Shown here piece after piece: positions 16,575-28,531 of a DNA stretch of 64,000 nt. The translations under genes and the position numbers were made by a program. Source of the DNA: Pseudomonas sihuiensis (GTDB lineage Bacteria; Pseudomonadota; Gammaproteobacteria; Pseudomonadales; Pseudomonadaceae); contig NZ_LT629797.1 in NCBI RefSeq assembly GCF_900106015.1, positions 1,798,001 through 1,862,000 of the forward strand, read 5' to 3'. The notes beneath the pieces were generated by a model. The model saw only the letters and a list, made by a program, of their open reading frames with translations, had not been told where the DNA came from and did no database searches. Numbering within the stretch: the first letter of the stretch is position 1; each line of letters starts with the position of its first letter.

Positions 16575-17948
16575 ATGTCCACCGACACCCGCCTTGGCCG
16601 CGTGCGCACGGAACTGCGCAGCCTGCTCATTCTGGCCACGCCGATCATCATCGCCCAGTTGGCGCACACCGCCATGGGCTTCGTCGATACGCTGATGGCC
16701 GGGCGCGTCAGCCCGCAGGACCTGGCAGCCGTGGCGCTGGGCAACTCGATCTGGGTGCCGGTTTTCCTGCTGATGACCGGCATCCTGCTGGCCACCACGC
16801 CCAAGGTGGCGCAGCGCTTCGGCGCTGGCGAAGAGGCCGATATCGGCCCACTGGTGCGTCAGGCACTCTGGCTGGCGCTGGCCGTCGGCGGTAGTGCTGC
16901 GGCGCTGCTGTGGAACGCCGAGTTCATCCTGCGCACCATGAACGTCGACCCGGCGCTGATCACTCCGGCCATGGGCTACCTGCGCGCCGTGGCCTGCGGC
17001 TTCCCGGCGGTGGCGCTGTATCACGTGCTGCGCTGCTTCAGCGATGGCCTCGGCCACACCCGCCCGGCCATGGTGCTGGGCATCATCGGCCTGCTGCTGA
17101 ACATTCCTGCCAACTACATCTTCATCTACGGCAAGTTCGGCCTGCCGGCCATGGGCGGTGTCGGCTGCGGCTGGGCGACCGCGCTGGTGATGGGCTTCAT
17201 GCTGATCGGCATGCTGCTCTGGGTGAAGTGGGCGCCCTACTACCGTGCCAGCGCGCTGTTCACCCGCTTCGAATGGCCGCAGTGGACGGTGATCAAACGC
17301 CTGCTGAGCATCGGTGTGCCAATCGGTATCGCGGTATTTGCCGAATCGAGCATCTTCGCGGTGATCGCCCTGCTGATCGGCGGTCTCGGCGCCACGGTGG
17401 TTGCCGGGCACCAGATCGCGCTCAACTTCAGCTCCATGGTGTTCATGATCCCTTACTCATTGGCCATGGCCGCCACCGTGCGCGTCGGCCAGGCACTGGG
17501 CCGTGGTCAGCCGCGCGAGGCGCGCTTCGCTGCCGGGGTAAGCATGGCGGCGGCGCTGGGCTACGCCTGCGTATCGGCCAGCCTGATGTTCCTGCTGCGC
17601 GAACAGATCGCGCAGATCTACACCCCGGACAAGACGGTGATCGCCGTGGCGGCAACGCTGATCGTCTATTCGGCGCTGTTCCAATTCTCCGATGCCATCC
17701 AGGTGACAGCCGCCGGCGCGCTGCGCGGCTACCAGGACACGCGCATCACCATGCTGCTGACGCTGTTCGCCTATTGGGGCATTGGCCTGCCGGTGGGTTA
17801 TGCGCTGGGGCTGTCCGACCTGTTCGGCGAACCCAGCGGCCCCAGTGGCCTGTGGCAGGGGCTGGTGGTGGGGCTGACCTGCGCCGCCGCGATGCTCACC
17901 GTGCGCCTGGCGCGCAGCGCGCGCAAGCGCATCCGCCGGGCCGTCTGA
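16575..17948 (+). CDS. MATE family multidrug efflux protein (NorM-like)
   Basis: A 457-residue, 12-helix cation-coupled antiporter. The ATG at 16575 gives the usual N-terminus ending LLILATPIIIAQLAHTAMGFVD before helix 1; the frame is open for over 1 kb upstream but that part is antisense to pdxB. The two MATE repeats are visible (helices 1-6 and 7-12), with MAGRVSPQDLAAVALGNS in repeat 1 and VIALLIGGLGATVVAGHQIA in repeat 2. It probably exports cationic drugs or dyes; exact substrates are unknown. Confidence 0.93.
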   Translation: MSTDTRLGRVRTELRSLLILATPIIIAQLAHTAMGFVDTLMAGRVSPQDLAAVALGNSIWVPVFLLMTGILLATTPKVAQRFGAGEEADIGPLVRQALWLALAVGGSAAALLWNAEFILRTMNVDPALITPAMGYLRAVACGFPAVALYHVLRCFSDGLGHTRPAMVLGIIGLLLNIPANYIFIYGKFGLPAMGGVGCGWATALVMGFMLIGMLLWVKWAPYYRASALFTRFEWPQWTVIKRLLSIGVPIGIAVFAESSIFAVIALLIGGLGATVVAGHQIALNFSSMVFMIPYSLAMAATVRVGQALGRGQPREARFAAGVSMAAALGYACVSASLMFLLREQIAQIYTPDKTVIAVAATLIVYSALFQFSDAIQVTAAGALRGYQDTRITMLLTLFAYWGIGLPVGYALGLSDLFGEPSGPSGLWQGLVVGLTCAAAMLTVRLARSARKRIRRAV

Positions 17949-17987
17949 GTCATTGGATAGGCAGGAAATCAGCTCTAGACTGAGCGC

Positions 17988-19046
17988 ATGATTCGACCTG
18001 CCCTGCTCCTCTGCTTCCTTCTGCTCGCCGGCTGCGGTCCGGCCAACGATGGCCTGGCCCTGCAGAGCGATTACCTCGAACGCCTGCAGCGCTCGCTCGA
18101 TGCACCGAACGTCAGCTCGCTCGATAAGCGCAGCATCAGTCAGTACCGCCTGCCAGCCCGGCGCGAGCGGCTTTCGGATATCCCCGAACTGCGCATCGGC
18201 CTGCTCGATCTGGTGATCGACGCGCGGCGCTGTCCGCATCTGCAGCAGTTGATCAGCCGACGCAACAGCAGCCTGGGCAAACAGTTGATGCCCAGCCAGC
18301 GTCTGGGCTACGAAGGCGATCTGCTACGCGCCATCGACGACTGCCTGCCGCATCTGCAGGACGACTCCAGCCTGAAGGCCACCCTGCAACGCCTGGCCGA
18401 CGACAAGCGCCAGCAACTGCCTGCAGTATTCTGGAATGCGCTCAATGGCAGTCCGGAGTTCGAGAACTACCTGCGTTTCGCTGATAAAGCCTTGCCGGTG
18501 GACATGCTGGAAGACAGCGCCGCGCTGGACGCATTGCAGCGGCTGGCGAGCATCGGCGCCGCCCTGCCTGCGCAACTGCCGCCGAGCGCCAGTGAGCTGG
18601 AACCGCAGTTCTTCGCCCTCTACGCCAGCGAGCAAGGCGGCCAGTTGATTACCAGCCTGGCCAGCCTGCGCCACAGCCTCGACGCAGGCAGCGAACTGCT
18701 GGAGCAACGCCAGCGCAATCGCCCACTCTGCCCGCTGGGTCAGGCGACGCCACGCGGGCGCATCCTGCAGAACATCTTCATCAAGTTCTACGCTGGCGGC
18801 CTGCAACCCTACCTGGCACAGGTCGACCAACGCGGCCAGCAGTGGCAGGCAGCGCTGCTGCAATTGCAGCGCATCGACGGTATTCCCACCGCCACCCGCG
18901 AGCACCTGCAGCGTTTGGCAGGCGAACAGGATTCGTTATGGCAGGATTTCCGCGCCGCCACGGCGCGTCACGTCAAGGCCTGGCAGGCTTTGCTAAACAG
19001 CTGCGGCCTGGCGCCGGGACAGGCGGGATGGCACAGCGAAAGCTAG
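17988..19046 (+). CDS. DUF3080 lipoprotein
   Basis: A 352-residue exported lipoprotein of unknown function. Residues 1-15 are a lipoprotein signal with lipobox LLAGC (Cys15-16 region, LLLCFLLLAGCGPAND). The mature protein is helical, with the family's SLDKRSISQYRLPARRERL and RRCPHLQQLISRRNSSLGK stretches. The residue after the lipidated Cys is Gly, not Asp, which would favour outer-membrane sorting. It follows the MATE gene by 39 bases and may be co-transcribed. Nothing suggests an enzymatic role. Confidence 0.82.
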   Translation: MIRPALLLCFLLLAGCGPANDGLALQSDYLERLQRSLDAPNVSSLDKRSISQYRLPARRERLSDIPELRIGLLDLVIDARRCPHLQQLISRRNSSLGKQLMPSQRLGYEGDLLRAIDDCLPHLQDDSSLKATLQRLADDKRQQLPAVFWNALNGSPEFENYLRFADKALPVDMLEDSAALDALQRLASIGAALPAQLPPSASELEPQFFALYASEQGGQLITSLASLRHSLDAGSELLEQRQRNRPLCPLGQATPRGRILQNIFIKFYAGGLQPYLAQVDQRGQQWQAALLQLQRIDGIPTATREHLQRLAGEQDSLWQDFRAATARHVKAWQALLNSCGLAPGQAGWHSES

Positions 19047-19052
19047 CAAACC

Positions 19053-19120
19053 GTAGGGCGGGTGTAACCCGCCATCGCGACCAACAACATCCGCTATTTG
19101 GCGGGTTGCACCCGCCCTAC
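19053..19120. repeat. GTAGGGCGGGT-type inverted repeat between convergent genes
   Basis: 22-base arms at 19053-19074 (GTAGGGCGGGTGTAACCCGC...) and 19099-19120 with one mismatch, separated by 24 bases. It sits exactly between the convergent DUF3080 and tusA genes, so it could end both transcripts. Confidence 0.75.
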
Positions 19121-19131
19121 GAGATAACTGT

Positions 19132-19383
19132 CTAGTCGGCCTTCTTGCGAATCCAGTACAGGTAGGTGCCGTCTTCCTCGGCCTGGCCGAGCAGTTCGTG
19201 ACCGAGGAACACGCAAAACTTGGGAATATCACGACGGGTCGACGGATCGGTAGCGATCACCTTGAGCAGGCCGCCCGGCGACAGGTCGCGCACCTTGTTG
19301 TGCAGCATCATCACCGGTTCCGGGCAATTCAGGCCGCTGGCGTCGAGCAGGTCATCGTGATTGAGGGTCAGGGCTTCGGACAT
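19132..19383 (-). CDS. tusA: TusA-type sulfur carrier protein
   Basis: An 83-residue sulfur-transfer protein of the SirA/TusA fold. Cys20 in [14 protein letters not shown] is the persulfide-carrying residue in the CPxP motif. The start at ATG 19383 gives the family length; the upstream extension has no support. TusA takes sulfur from IscS and passes it on for tRNA 2-thiouridine and molybdopterin synthesis; the latter would matter for the molybdenum enzyme XdhAB encoded further along. The C-terminal [14 protein letters not shown] matches family usage. Confidence 0.92.
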   Translation of the reverse strand: MSEALTLNHDDLLDASGLNCPEPVMMLHNKVRDLSPGGLLKVIATDPSTRRDIPKFCVFLGHELLGQAEEDGTYLYWIRKKAD

Positions 19384-19472
19384 AAGGGGCTCCACAAACA
19401 GGCGCGCATTGTCGCGCAAAGCTGACCTTCAGGTCACCTGCGCGCACAATCCTGAGACCTGCGCGCAGATCA

Positions 19473-20528
19473 TCACTTGCCATGCCGACGCAGATGGCAG
19501 GTCACTTCCTCACGGTCGTGATACAGCTGCTTGCAGCCGATGCTGACCTTCAGGCCGCGCTCGGCCAGCCCCGATTCGATGCGATCGAGCAGGCGCCGCA
19601 CTTCGGCGTAACGCTGCTTCATCGGCAGCTTGAGATTGACCACCGCCTCGCGACAAAGCCCTTCGCCCAGCCAGGTTTCGATCATCGCCGCCGTGCGTGC
19701 CGGCTTCTCGACGATGTCGCAGACCATCCAGTGCACCGGATGCCGTGGACGGAAGGTGAAGCCATCGGCGCGCTGATGCACGACGAAGCCGGAGTACATC
19801 AGGCTTTCGGCCATCGGCCCGTTGTCCACGGCGGTGACGCGGATTTCCCGATTGACCAGTTGCCAGGTCCAGCCGCCAGGTGCTGCCCCCAGGTCAACTG
19901 CGGTCATCCCCGGCGCCAGGCGCTGATCCCACTGCTCGCGCGGGATGAAATGGTGCCAGGCCTCCTCCAGCTTGAGCGTCGAGCGGCTCGGCGCCTCGCG
20001 CGGGAACTTCAAGCGCGGAATGCCCATCGGCCACATCGCCTGGTTGTCCGCCTCGGCGATACCGGCGAATACCTCACGGCCGCTCTTGAAGGTCAGCAGC
20101 AGGCGCGGCTTCTTCGCGTCGTCCACCAACTTGCCGGCCTTGAGCAGCGCCTTGCGCAGCGGCACCTCGAACTTCTTGCAGAAGGTCGAGAGCTCCTTGC
20201 CGTCGTTGGTATCCACCACTTCCAGCCACAGGCTGCCGCACACCGGATAGTCCGCCAGGGCGTCGAGCAGCACACTGATGCGATCGCTCTCCGGCAACAT
20301 GACGAAACCACCGCGTGCCCATTGCCTGGGGAAAATCAGGCTGTTGAAGCGCACACTACGCATCATGCGCTCGCCATCGGCCGCCTCGCTGCAGACGAAC
20401 TCGGCGCAAGCACTACCGGGCTTGGTCTTGGAATAGCCCGGTACATCCAGGCGTGCGGCGAGGTCGCTGATCTCGGCGCAAACCTCCCCTTCGAAACCGG
20501 GGCGGCAATGCAGAAACAGGGTATTCAT
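19473..20528 (-). CDS. rlmM: 23S rRNA (cytidine-2498-2'-O)-methyltransferase RlmM
   Basis: A 351-residue rRNA methyltransferase. An N-terminal THUMP-like half precedes a Rossmann methyltransferase domain with the AdoMet motif AVDLGAAPGGWTWQL and the D/K catalytic pattern (WMVCDIVEKPA, VVNLKLPMKQRY). The start is ATG at 20528; an in-frame TTG one codon earlier is unlikely. It modifies C2498 in helix 89 of 23S rRNA. It lies upstream of tusA in the same direction, 89 bases apart. Confidence 0.94.
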   Translation of the reverse strand: MNTLFLHCRPGFEGEVCAEISDLAARLDVPGYSKTKPGSACAEFVCSEAADGERMMRSVRFNSLIFPRQWARGGFVMLPESDRISVLLDALADYPVCGSLWLEVVDTNDGKELSTFCKKFEVPLRKALLKAGKLVDDAKKPRLLLTFKSGREVFAGIAEADNQAMWPMGIPRLKFPREAPSRSTLKLEEAWHHFIPREQWDQRLAPGMTAVDLGAAPGGWTWQLVNREIRVTAVDNGPMAESLMYSGFVVHQRADGFTFRPRHPVHWMVCDIVEKPARTAAMIETWLGEGLCREAVVNLKLPMKQRYAEVRRLLDRIESGLAERGLKVSIGCKQLYHDREEVTCHLRRHGK

Positions 20529-20784
20529 CAAAGGGTCTCCTCAAGGCGCGCATGATACCCGAGACCGGAACCCAGAGCCGCTAAACCTGTCCAGCTACAT
20601 ATGCGCTGCCCCAGACTAGGGAGCCGCCAGCCATCGCGTTTCGATGAGGCCCGGCCACCCAGAACAGGCAGCGCATAGCAACCGATAAAGGATATGCGCT
20701 AGCCAGACTGCCCAAGCCGAACTAGCTTGAAGGTCTGCCGCCATCAGACACAGCCCGAACCGTGCGGGCCCAAGGAGATGTGCA

Positions 20785-23526
<2,742 letters not shown>

Positions 23527-23533
23527 TGCACCT

Positions 23534-23558
23534 GCCCTGCCGTACCATGCGGCAGGGC
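23534..23558 (+). terminator. hairpin after acnA
   Basis: GCCCTGCCG (23534-23542) pairs with CGGCAGGGC (23550-23558), a 9-bp GC stem with a 7-base loop, 8 bases after the acnA stop. No T-run follows, so termination by it alone is uncertain. Confidence 0.5.
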
Positions 23559-23702
23559 CTCACCGTCGGGCCAGGGACGGCTCATGCCGTGACAAAAATG
23601 TGACGTCATTCAAAAAGCGATTAAACTCGCCAAAACGGATTCAGCCCTCAACTTCGCCGCTCGCCGGCCGATGACAGGGCATTACAACGACGGATACCTG
23701 CC

Positions 23703-25268
23703 ATGCGTAACAACCAGCCGGTCACTCAGCGTGAGCGCACCTTTCCTGCACAACAACGCCTGATATCCACCACCGATCTCAAAGGGCAAATCACCTACTG
23801 CAACGACGCCTTCGTCGACATCAGCGGCTTCAGTCGTGAAGAACTGCTGCGCGCGCCACACAACATCGTGCGCCACCCGGACGTTCCCTCGGCCGTGTTC
23901 GAGCATATGTGGACGACCCTGAAGAAGGGCCGGCCGTGGATGGGCATCGTCAAGAACCGCAGCAAGAACGGCGACCACTACTGGGTCAACGCCTACGTCA
24001 CGCCCGTGACCGAAAACAACCAGGTCGTCGGCTACGAATCCGTCCGCGTCAAACCGACCGCCGAGCAAGTGCGCCGCGCCGAAACGCTGTACGCCCGCAT
24101 CAACGCCGGCAAGTCGGCCGTTCCGGCCAGCAATCAATGGCTGCCCATCGTCCAGGCGTGGATGCCCTTCATCCTGGTCAGCCAGATCGGCTTCATGATC
24201 GGCCACTGGATGGGCAGCAACTGGGGCTTCATCCTCGCTGCCGTGCTCTCCGTGCCGCTGGGTCTGGCTGGCATCGCCTGGCAGACGCGCGGCGTCAAAC
24301 GCCTGCTGCGCCTTGCCGAGCAAACCACCTCCGACCCGCTGATCGCGCAGATGTACACCGACAGCCGTGGCGCCGAAGCACGCCTGGAAATGGCCATGCT
24401 CAGCCAGGAAGCGCGCCTGAAAACCTGCCTCACCCGCCTGCAGGACACCGCCGAACAACTGACCCTGCAAGCGCGTGAAGCTGACAAGCTGGCGCACAAC
24501 AGCTCGGCCGGCCTCGAGCGCCAGCGCAGCGAGACCGAGCAGGTCGCCACCGCCGTCAACGAAATGGCCGCCACCACTCTGGAAGTGGCCAGCAACGTCG
24601 CCCGCACCGCCATCGCCACCCAGGAAGCCAACCGCCTGACCAGCGAAGGCCGCACCATCGCCGCTGAAACCCGCGAAGCCATCCAGCGCCTGTCGCAATC
24701 GGTGGGCGATACCGGCGAGACGGTTACCCGCCTGGCCCAGGACAGCAGCGAGATTGGCGGCGTGGTCGACGTGATCAAAGGCATCGCCGACCAGACCAAC
24801 CTGCTCGCCCTCAACGCCGCCATCGAAGCCGCCCGCGCCGGCGAAATGGGCCGTGGCTTCGCCGTGGTTGCCGACGAGGTGCGCTCGCTGGCGCAACGCA
24901 CCGCCGAGTCCACCGAACAGATCCACGCCCTGATCGCCAAACTGCAGCGCACCGCCGAAGAGGCCGTGCTAACCATGGAAATCGGCCGCAAGCAGGCCGA
25001 TGAAGGCGTCGAGCGAGTACTCAAGGCCGATCAGGCCCTGGCCGGCATCAGCGACTCGGTGGCCAATATCGCCGATATGGCCAACCAGATCGCCGCAGCG
25101 GCGGAAGAACAAAGCGCCGTCGCCGACGAGATCAACCAGAACATCACCACCATCGCCCAACTGGCAGACCAGACCGCCGGCGAAGCCAACGATACCGCCA
25201 AACTCAGCGAAGCCCTGACCAACACCGCACAGGGCCAATACGCCCTAGTCGAACGCTTCAACCGCTGA
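23703..25268 (+). CDS. aer: aerotaxis receptor Aer (PAS-MCP)
   Basis: A 521-residue methyl-accepting chemotaxis protein that senses redox/oxygen through FAD. The N-terminal PAS domain (about 10-120) carries [18 protein letters not shown] and [18 protein letters not shown], typical of Aer. Two closely spaced membrane segments (about 150-195, [17 protein letters not shown] and [20 protein letters not shown]) lack a periplasmic domain. The signalling tip [20 protein letters not shown] and downstream VRSLAQRT are intact. It follows acnA by 176 bases and is closed by a strong terminator. Confidence 0.95.
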   Translation: MRNNQPVTQRERTFPAQQRLISTTDLKGQITYCNDAFVDISGFSREELLRAPHNIVRHPDVPSAVFEHMWTTLKKGRPWMGIVKNRSKNGDHYWVNAYVTPVTENNQVVGYESVRVKPTAEQVRRAETLYARINAGKSAVPASNQWLPIVQAWMPFILVSQIGFMIGHWMGSNWGFILAAVLSVPLGLAGIAWQTRGVKRLLRLAEQTTSDPLIAQMYTDSRGAEARLEMAMLSQEARLKTCLTRLQDTAEQLTLQAREADKLAHNSSAGLERQRSETEQVATAVNEMAATTLEVASNVARTAIATQEANRLTSEGRTIAAETREAIQRLSQSVGDTGETVTRLAQDSSEIGGVVDVIKGIADQTNLLALNAAIEAARAGEMGRGFAVVADEVRSLAQRTAESTEQIHALIAKLQRTAEEAVLTMEIGRKQADEGVERVLKADQALAGISDSVANIADMANQIAAAAEEQSAVADEINQNITTIAQLADQTAGEANDTAKLSEALTNTAQGQYALVERFNR

Positions 25269-25271
25269 AAC

Positions 25272-25303
25272 GAAAGGCGCAGCGGCTCACCGCTGCGCCT
25301 TTC
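25272..25303 (+). terminator. intrinsic terminator of aer
   Basis: A perfect 14-bp stem GAAAGGCGCAGCGG, loop CTCA, then the complement ending CTTTC, starting 3 bases after the aer stop. Confidence 0.85.
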
Positions 25304-25321
25304 CCTCCCCGCCCTGCTTTT

Positions 25322-25345
25322 TGTAGGAGCGAGCTTGCTCGCGAT
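25322..25345. repeat. REP-like unit TAGGAGCGAGCTTGCTCGCG
   Basis: A single palindromic unit of the TAGGAGC(G)... family; a partner copy with the same core is at 48291-48311. It marks the last ordinary chromosomal element before the foreign-looking gene. Confidence 0.7.
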
Positions 25346-25604
25346 CTCCTTACGCCCTTCCCAACCATCCCCGCTTTCGCGTAATTGCCACTTGCCAGCA
25401 GTTATCCGACGTGGTGTATAACCTGCCAAACACCCCTACCGCCTCACTACAGGCTGCGAGCTGGAGAAGGCTTTTAAATAACCAGGAAGTTTGCCCTCCA
25501 AAACTACGCGCAGGCTATGCAGCATTTAACGCCTTGCTGTAGTTATCCGAATGAGCGTCAAGCTGTTAAATCCATAAAACCAAACCAAATATCAGAGTAA
25601 ATAA

Positions 25605-27992
25605 ATGACAAAAGGAACCGGAGGCGGAGCAGCCACGAATAGTGGCATTGACTTTCAGCAACGAGTCGCAGCTTTCTTTGTCTTGTCAATGGGCTTAGAA
25701 CTAGATTGCGCCAACGTTCTTGAGCGGGAGCACGAAGAGAAAATATACAAAGTTGCATTCGAGACAGAGGACGCCATAGACGATATTGTCATCACCCATA
25801 AAAGCTCCAAAACATACCTACAAGTAAAAAGAAAGCTCTCCCTCTCTGACAAGGTGGGTTCTGAGTTTTACAAAACCATCAACCAATTCACCAAGCAATA
25901 TAAAACAGCTCAGAACAAATGCGAGCGCTATGTACTGATCACATCAAATGAGTCGTCTAGAAAAATTCTTTCCGACCTCAGAAAAATAACGATCTCAGCA
26001 CGACTTAGCGGGGCATTCATTCAAGACAACCCCATGTCTAAGTCAGAAGAACTAACATACAAGATCCTCTTAAAATGCATAACAAGATCATTAAATAACA
26101 ATGGATTCGCAGACGACCATATCAAGACCGCCCACGACTTAATACGAAATATACACATCATCGCCTTAGACATAGAAAATAACGGAAACTATGAAAAGGC
26201 CTTCCTGGCATCAATCTCTAGTAAACTATGCACCAATCCCAACCTACTCTGGGGATACTTAATCTCAAAGACACTAGACTGGTCTAAGGAGCGCCAATCG
26301 CTTGACATCAACGGAATCAACTCTGTAATGAAAAAATTCATTAAGAGCAACGACTCCGAAAACAACACCAACCAAGAAGACAACGCTCTTTTTCAGATGC
26401 AGTTTGACCCAGAAAATTATGAAATATGCTCTGGAAGAGAAGTTATCATAATAGACTCTTTCCTACCTGACTTTGAGATCGCCCTCTTAGAGCTATACAG
26501 GTTCAACGATAGCGGTGAATTTAGACTCAAATTTCATGACCATGAAATAGAAATGGGAGATGGCTCTAGACATAAACTGCATGGACGATTTTCAACTTAC
26601 TCAGGAGCGAAGAGATTTATAGAAGAGCAAAAATGGATTAAGGATAAAAAAATCATGTTAGGCCCAATAAACGGTGAATACGACTTTGATGCCAGTCCGA
26701 TAGCTCTAACATATTCAGAAAAAGTAAGAAATAAAATTATCAGCAACAACGAAATATCGAAATGCATCCATTGCCAGGGAGGACTTTCTAACCATTCAAT
26801 CTTAATTGAAGTTAGCGAGGAAGGCTTACCTTTCGACGCCGGGATAATTCATCAAAAATGCCTACGCGCGTCGGACAGAGTTCTTGGCATTGCAAACAAC
26901 CCTGGCATGGATAAATATCCTGAGTTGAAAGACTTCGACTATCAGCGATGGTTTTTAAGCCTTGGCCACGGACAAGCTTTATGGGCTGGACTTTCAGCGA
27001 TCAACCAGCCAATAAAGTCTGTTCTGTGGAACTCTAAATCCTCCATTGATAAAAATGGTCACCTTTGTATAAAAGCCATTCTGAGCAACGGAGATATTCG
27101 ATATGTTCAGGAGCGCGGTCGTGTCCAACGCTACAACACAGAAAGATCCGAAATAGTATGTAGCCAACTTAACAAGTGGATTGCAGACTCAAAGAAAAAA
27201 GGCAACCCCCTTTGCTATTCATCGGATGGAAACATACAAGGAAGACATGATGACATACAGAGCAACTCAACCCAACCAATCAACCTAATTGAGTGCTTGC
27301 GATTTGAAGTCACTCAATACACCAGAGGAATATCGCAACTTCATGACAAGATAAAAAACTTCTACACTCCATTGGTTTATTTTTTCGACGAGAACAGCAA
27401 CCAACCATTAGTGGTAGATAATTCTGTTTTTCTTATCACAACACCAATGGATCTCAAATTTTACATTGAAAATTGGTCTAGCATTGATTTCCCTCTTAAA
27501 TCGTACAGGCTTAATATCATCGAAGCCGATGAAGATTTTGATAAATTCATGCACTGGGCTACCGCGGAGGGCTTTAGTGTTTTTGTTGATCCTTTTTTCG
27601 ACAAATCCGGAGAGCTTTTAAAAGGCGCAACTGTCAACGATATGGAGAACCTTAACCATCAGGTCGCCCCATCAGAAATTCATTCAATTTTGTTCACCAT
27701 AGACAATAAAAATGGTACTTTTACGCACTTATTCAGAGACTTCGATAGCGACTTAACGCTACTGCTTAGCGATGAATGCACCGGCGGCACGTGTGACTGC
27801 ATGGGCTGTCACATGTATGCCTGTAGCGCTCAATTTTATGGCCAAAACAACCTTGACATTAGAAAAACTAGCAACACCACTATCGCCCTAAATTTAGAAG
27901 ACAGCGATACAGAGTGGGAAGAGAGTTTTATTGAGAACAATAAGGTGAACTGGAGCGATTGGGAAAACTTGGTTTTCCAAAAGAAAGGATAA
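25605..27992 (+). CDS. A+T-rich orphan with Cap4/DUF4297-like nuclease N-terminus
   Basis: A 795-residue soluble protein with no full-length relative I recognise. Its DNA is strikingly A+T-rich (many AAA, ATA, TTA codons) against GC-rich neighbours, a sign of recent transfer. Residues 1-80 read like the PD-(D/E)XK domain of Cap4/DUF4297 defence nucleases: Gly-rich start, IDFQQRVAAFF (15-25), EDAIDDIVITH with Asp59/Asp60, and YLQVKRKLS with Gln73-x-Lys75. Later there is a C-x2-C...H-x2-C cluster (Cys387, Cys390, His416, Cys419), likely a zinc-binding treble clef, and a C-terminal Cys-rich knot (Cys725, 730, 732, 735, 740). No membrane helix or signal peptide. A stand-alone DNA-degrading defence effector is the best inference; the central 500 residues are unassigned. 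The ribosome site (AGAG) is weak. It stands alone with no partner gene on its strand that shares its composition. Confidence 0.8.
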   Translation: MTKGTGGGAATNSGIDFQQRVAAFFVLSMGLELDCANVLEREHEEKIYKVAFETEDAIDDIVITHKSSKTYLQVKRKLSLSDKVGSEFYKTINQFTKQYKTAQNKCERYVLITSNESSRKILSDLRKITISARLSGAFIQDNPMSKSEELTYKILLKCITRSLNNNGFADDHIKTAHDLIRNIHIIALDIENNGNYEKAFLASISSKLCTNPNLLWGYLISKTLDWSKERQSLDINGINSVMKKFIKSNDSENNTNQEDNALFQMQFDPENYEICSGREVIIIDSFLPDFEIALLELYRFNDSGEFRLKFHDHEIEMGDGSRHKLHGRFSTYSGAKRFIEEQKWIKDKKIMLGPINGEYDFDASPIALTYSEKVRNKIISNNEISKCIHCQGGLSNHSILIEVSEEGLPFDAGIIHQKCLRASDRVLGIANNPGMDKYPELKDFDYQRWFLSLGHGQALWAGLSAINQPIKSVLWNSKSSIDKNGHLCIKAILSNGDIRYVQERGRVQRYNTERSEIVCSQLNKWIADSKKKGNPLCYSSDGNIQGRHDDIQSNSTQPINLIECLRFEVTQYTRGISQLHDKIKNFYTPLVYFFDENSNQPLVVDNSVFLITTPMDLKFYIENWSSIDFPLKSYRLNIIEADEDFDKFMHWATAEGFSVFVDPFFDKSGELLKGATVNDMENLNHQVAPSEIHSILFTIDNKNGTFTHLFRDFDSDLTLLLSDECTGGTCDCMGCHMYACSAQFYGQNNLDIRKTSNTTIALNLEDSDTEWEESFIENNKVNWSDWENLVFQKKG

Positions 27993-28177
27993 CAAGCCAC
28001 CACGCCCTAAGCTCATACCAACCCCACAATATAAAGTCATTATTCAAGTAACATAGGGGTCAACCAGCGCTGGCTCTACCTACAGAAAAATAGCTCTCAA
28101 CTGGTAGACATACGTGTCTACTCAGACGGCTATTGATCTAGTTAAATCCCATCGCCTTCACTGCCAAGGAACCCGGC

Positions 28178-28528
28178 ATGCCTGCTCACGAGAAGATCAA
28201 TTACGTCGAATACCCCAGCCGCGATCTGCCGGCCACCAAGGCCTTCTTCCAGACTGCTTTCGGCTGGCGATTCACGGACTACGGCCCCGATTACGCCGCC
28301 TTCGCCGACGAAGGCCTGGATGGCGGTTTCTTCAGCGCCGAGGTGTCCGCGCGCAGCGATAACGGCAGCGCGCTGATCGTGTTCTACAGCGCACAGCTGG
28401 AAGACACCCTGGCCAAGATCAAGGCCGCCGGCGGAGACATCGTCAAACCGATCTTTTCCTTCCCCGGAGGCAGACGCTTTCACTTCGTCGAGCCGGGCGG
28501 CAACGAGTTTGCTGTGTGGTCTAACTGA
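28178..28528 (+). CDS. VOC-family (glyoxalase/bleomycin-resistance fold) protein
   Basis: A 116-residue single VOC module: INYVEYPSRDLPATKAFFQTAFGWRF at the start (positions 7-32) and FHFVEPGGNEFAVWS at the end, each half giving a beta-alpha-beta unit. The metal-site residues typical of glyoxalase I are only partly present (the terminal Glu in PGGNEFAVW is), so it may bind rather than convert a small molecule. AAGGA precedes the ATG. Base composition returns to normal GC-rich here. The next gene starts 4 bases after its stop, so the two are an operon. Confidence 0.85.
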   Translation: MPAHEKINYVEYPSRDLPATKAFFQTAFGWRFTDYGPDYAAFADEGLDGGFFSAEVSARSDNGSALIVFYSAQLEDTLAKIKAAGGDIVKPIFSFPGGRRFHFVEPGGNEFAVWSN

Positions 28529-28531
28529 GCG

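Larger units (their letters stand above)
25269..25604. other. 336-base spacer upstream of the A+T-rich gene
   Basis: Holds the aer terminator (25272-25303), one REP-like unit (25322-25345), then a transition to A+T-rich DNA. GTTATCCGA occurs twice (25401-25409 and 25542-25550). GTTAAATCC at 25565-25573 reappears at 28141-28149 beyond the A+T-rich gene. No open frame worth calling was seen. The promoter of the next gene must lie here but no convincing -35/-10 pair stands out. Confidence 0.6.

Noticed and set aside
25401..25550. repeated GTTATCCGA as possible integron attC sites
   Set aside because: GTTATCC does not fit the attC core GTTRRRY and no paired inverse core or integrase is present.
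28114..28362. alternative 82-codon frame overlapping the VOC gene
   Set aside because: Out of frame with the clear VOC protein and rich in Arg/Pro, as expected of a shadow frame.
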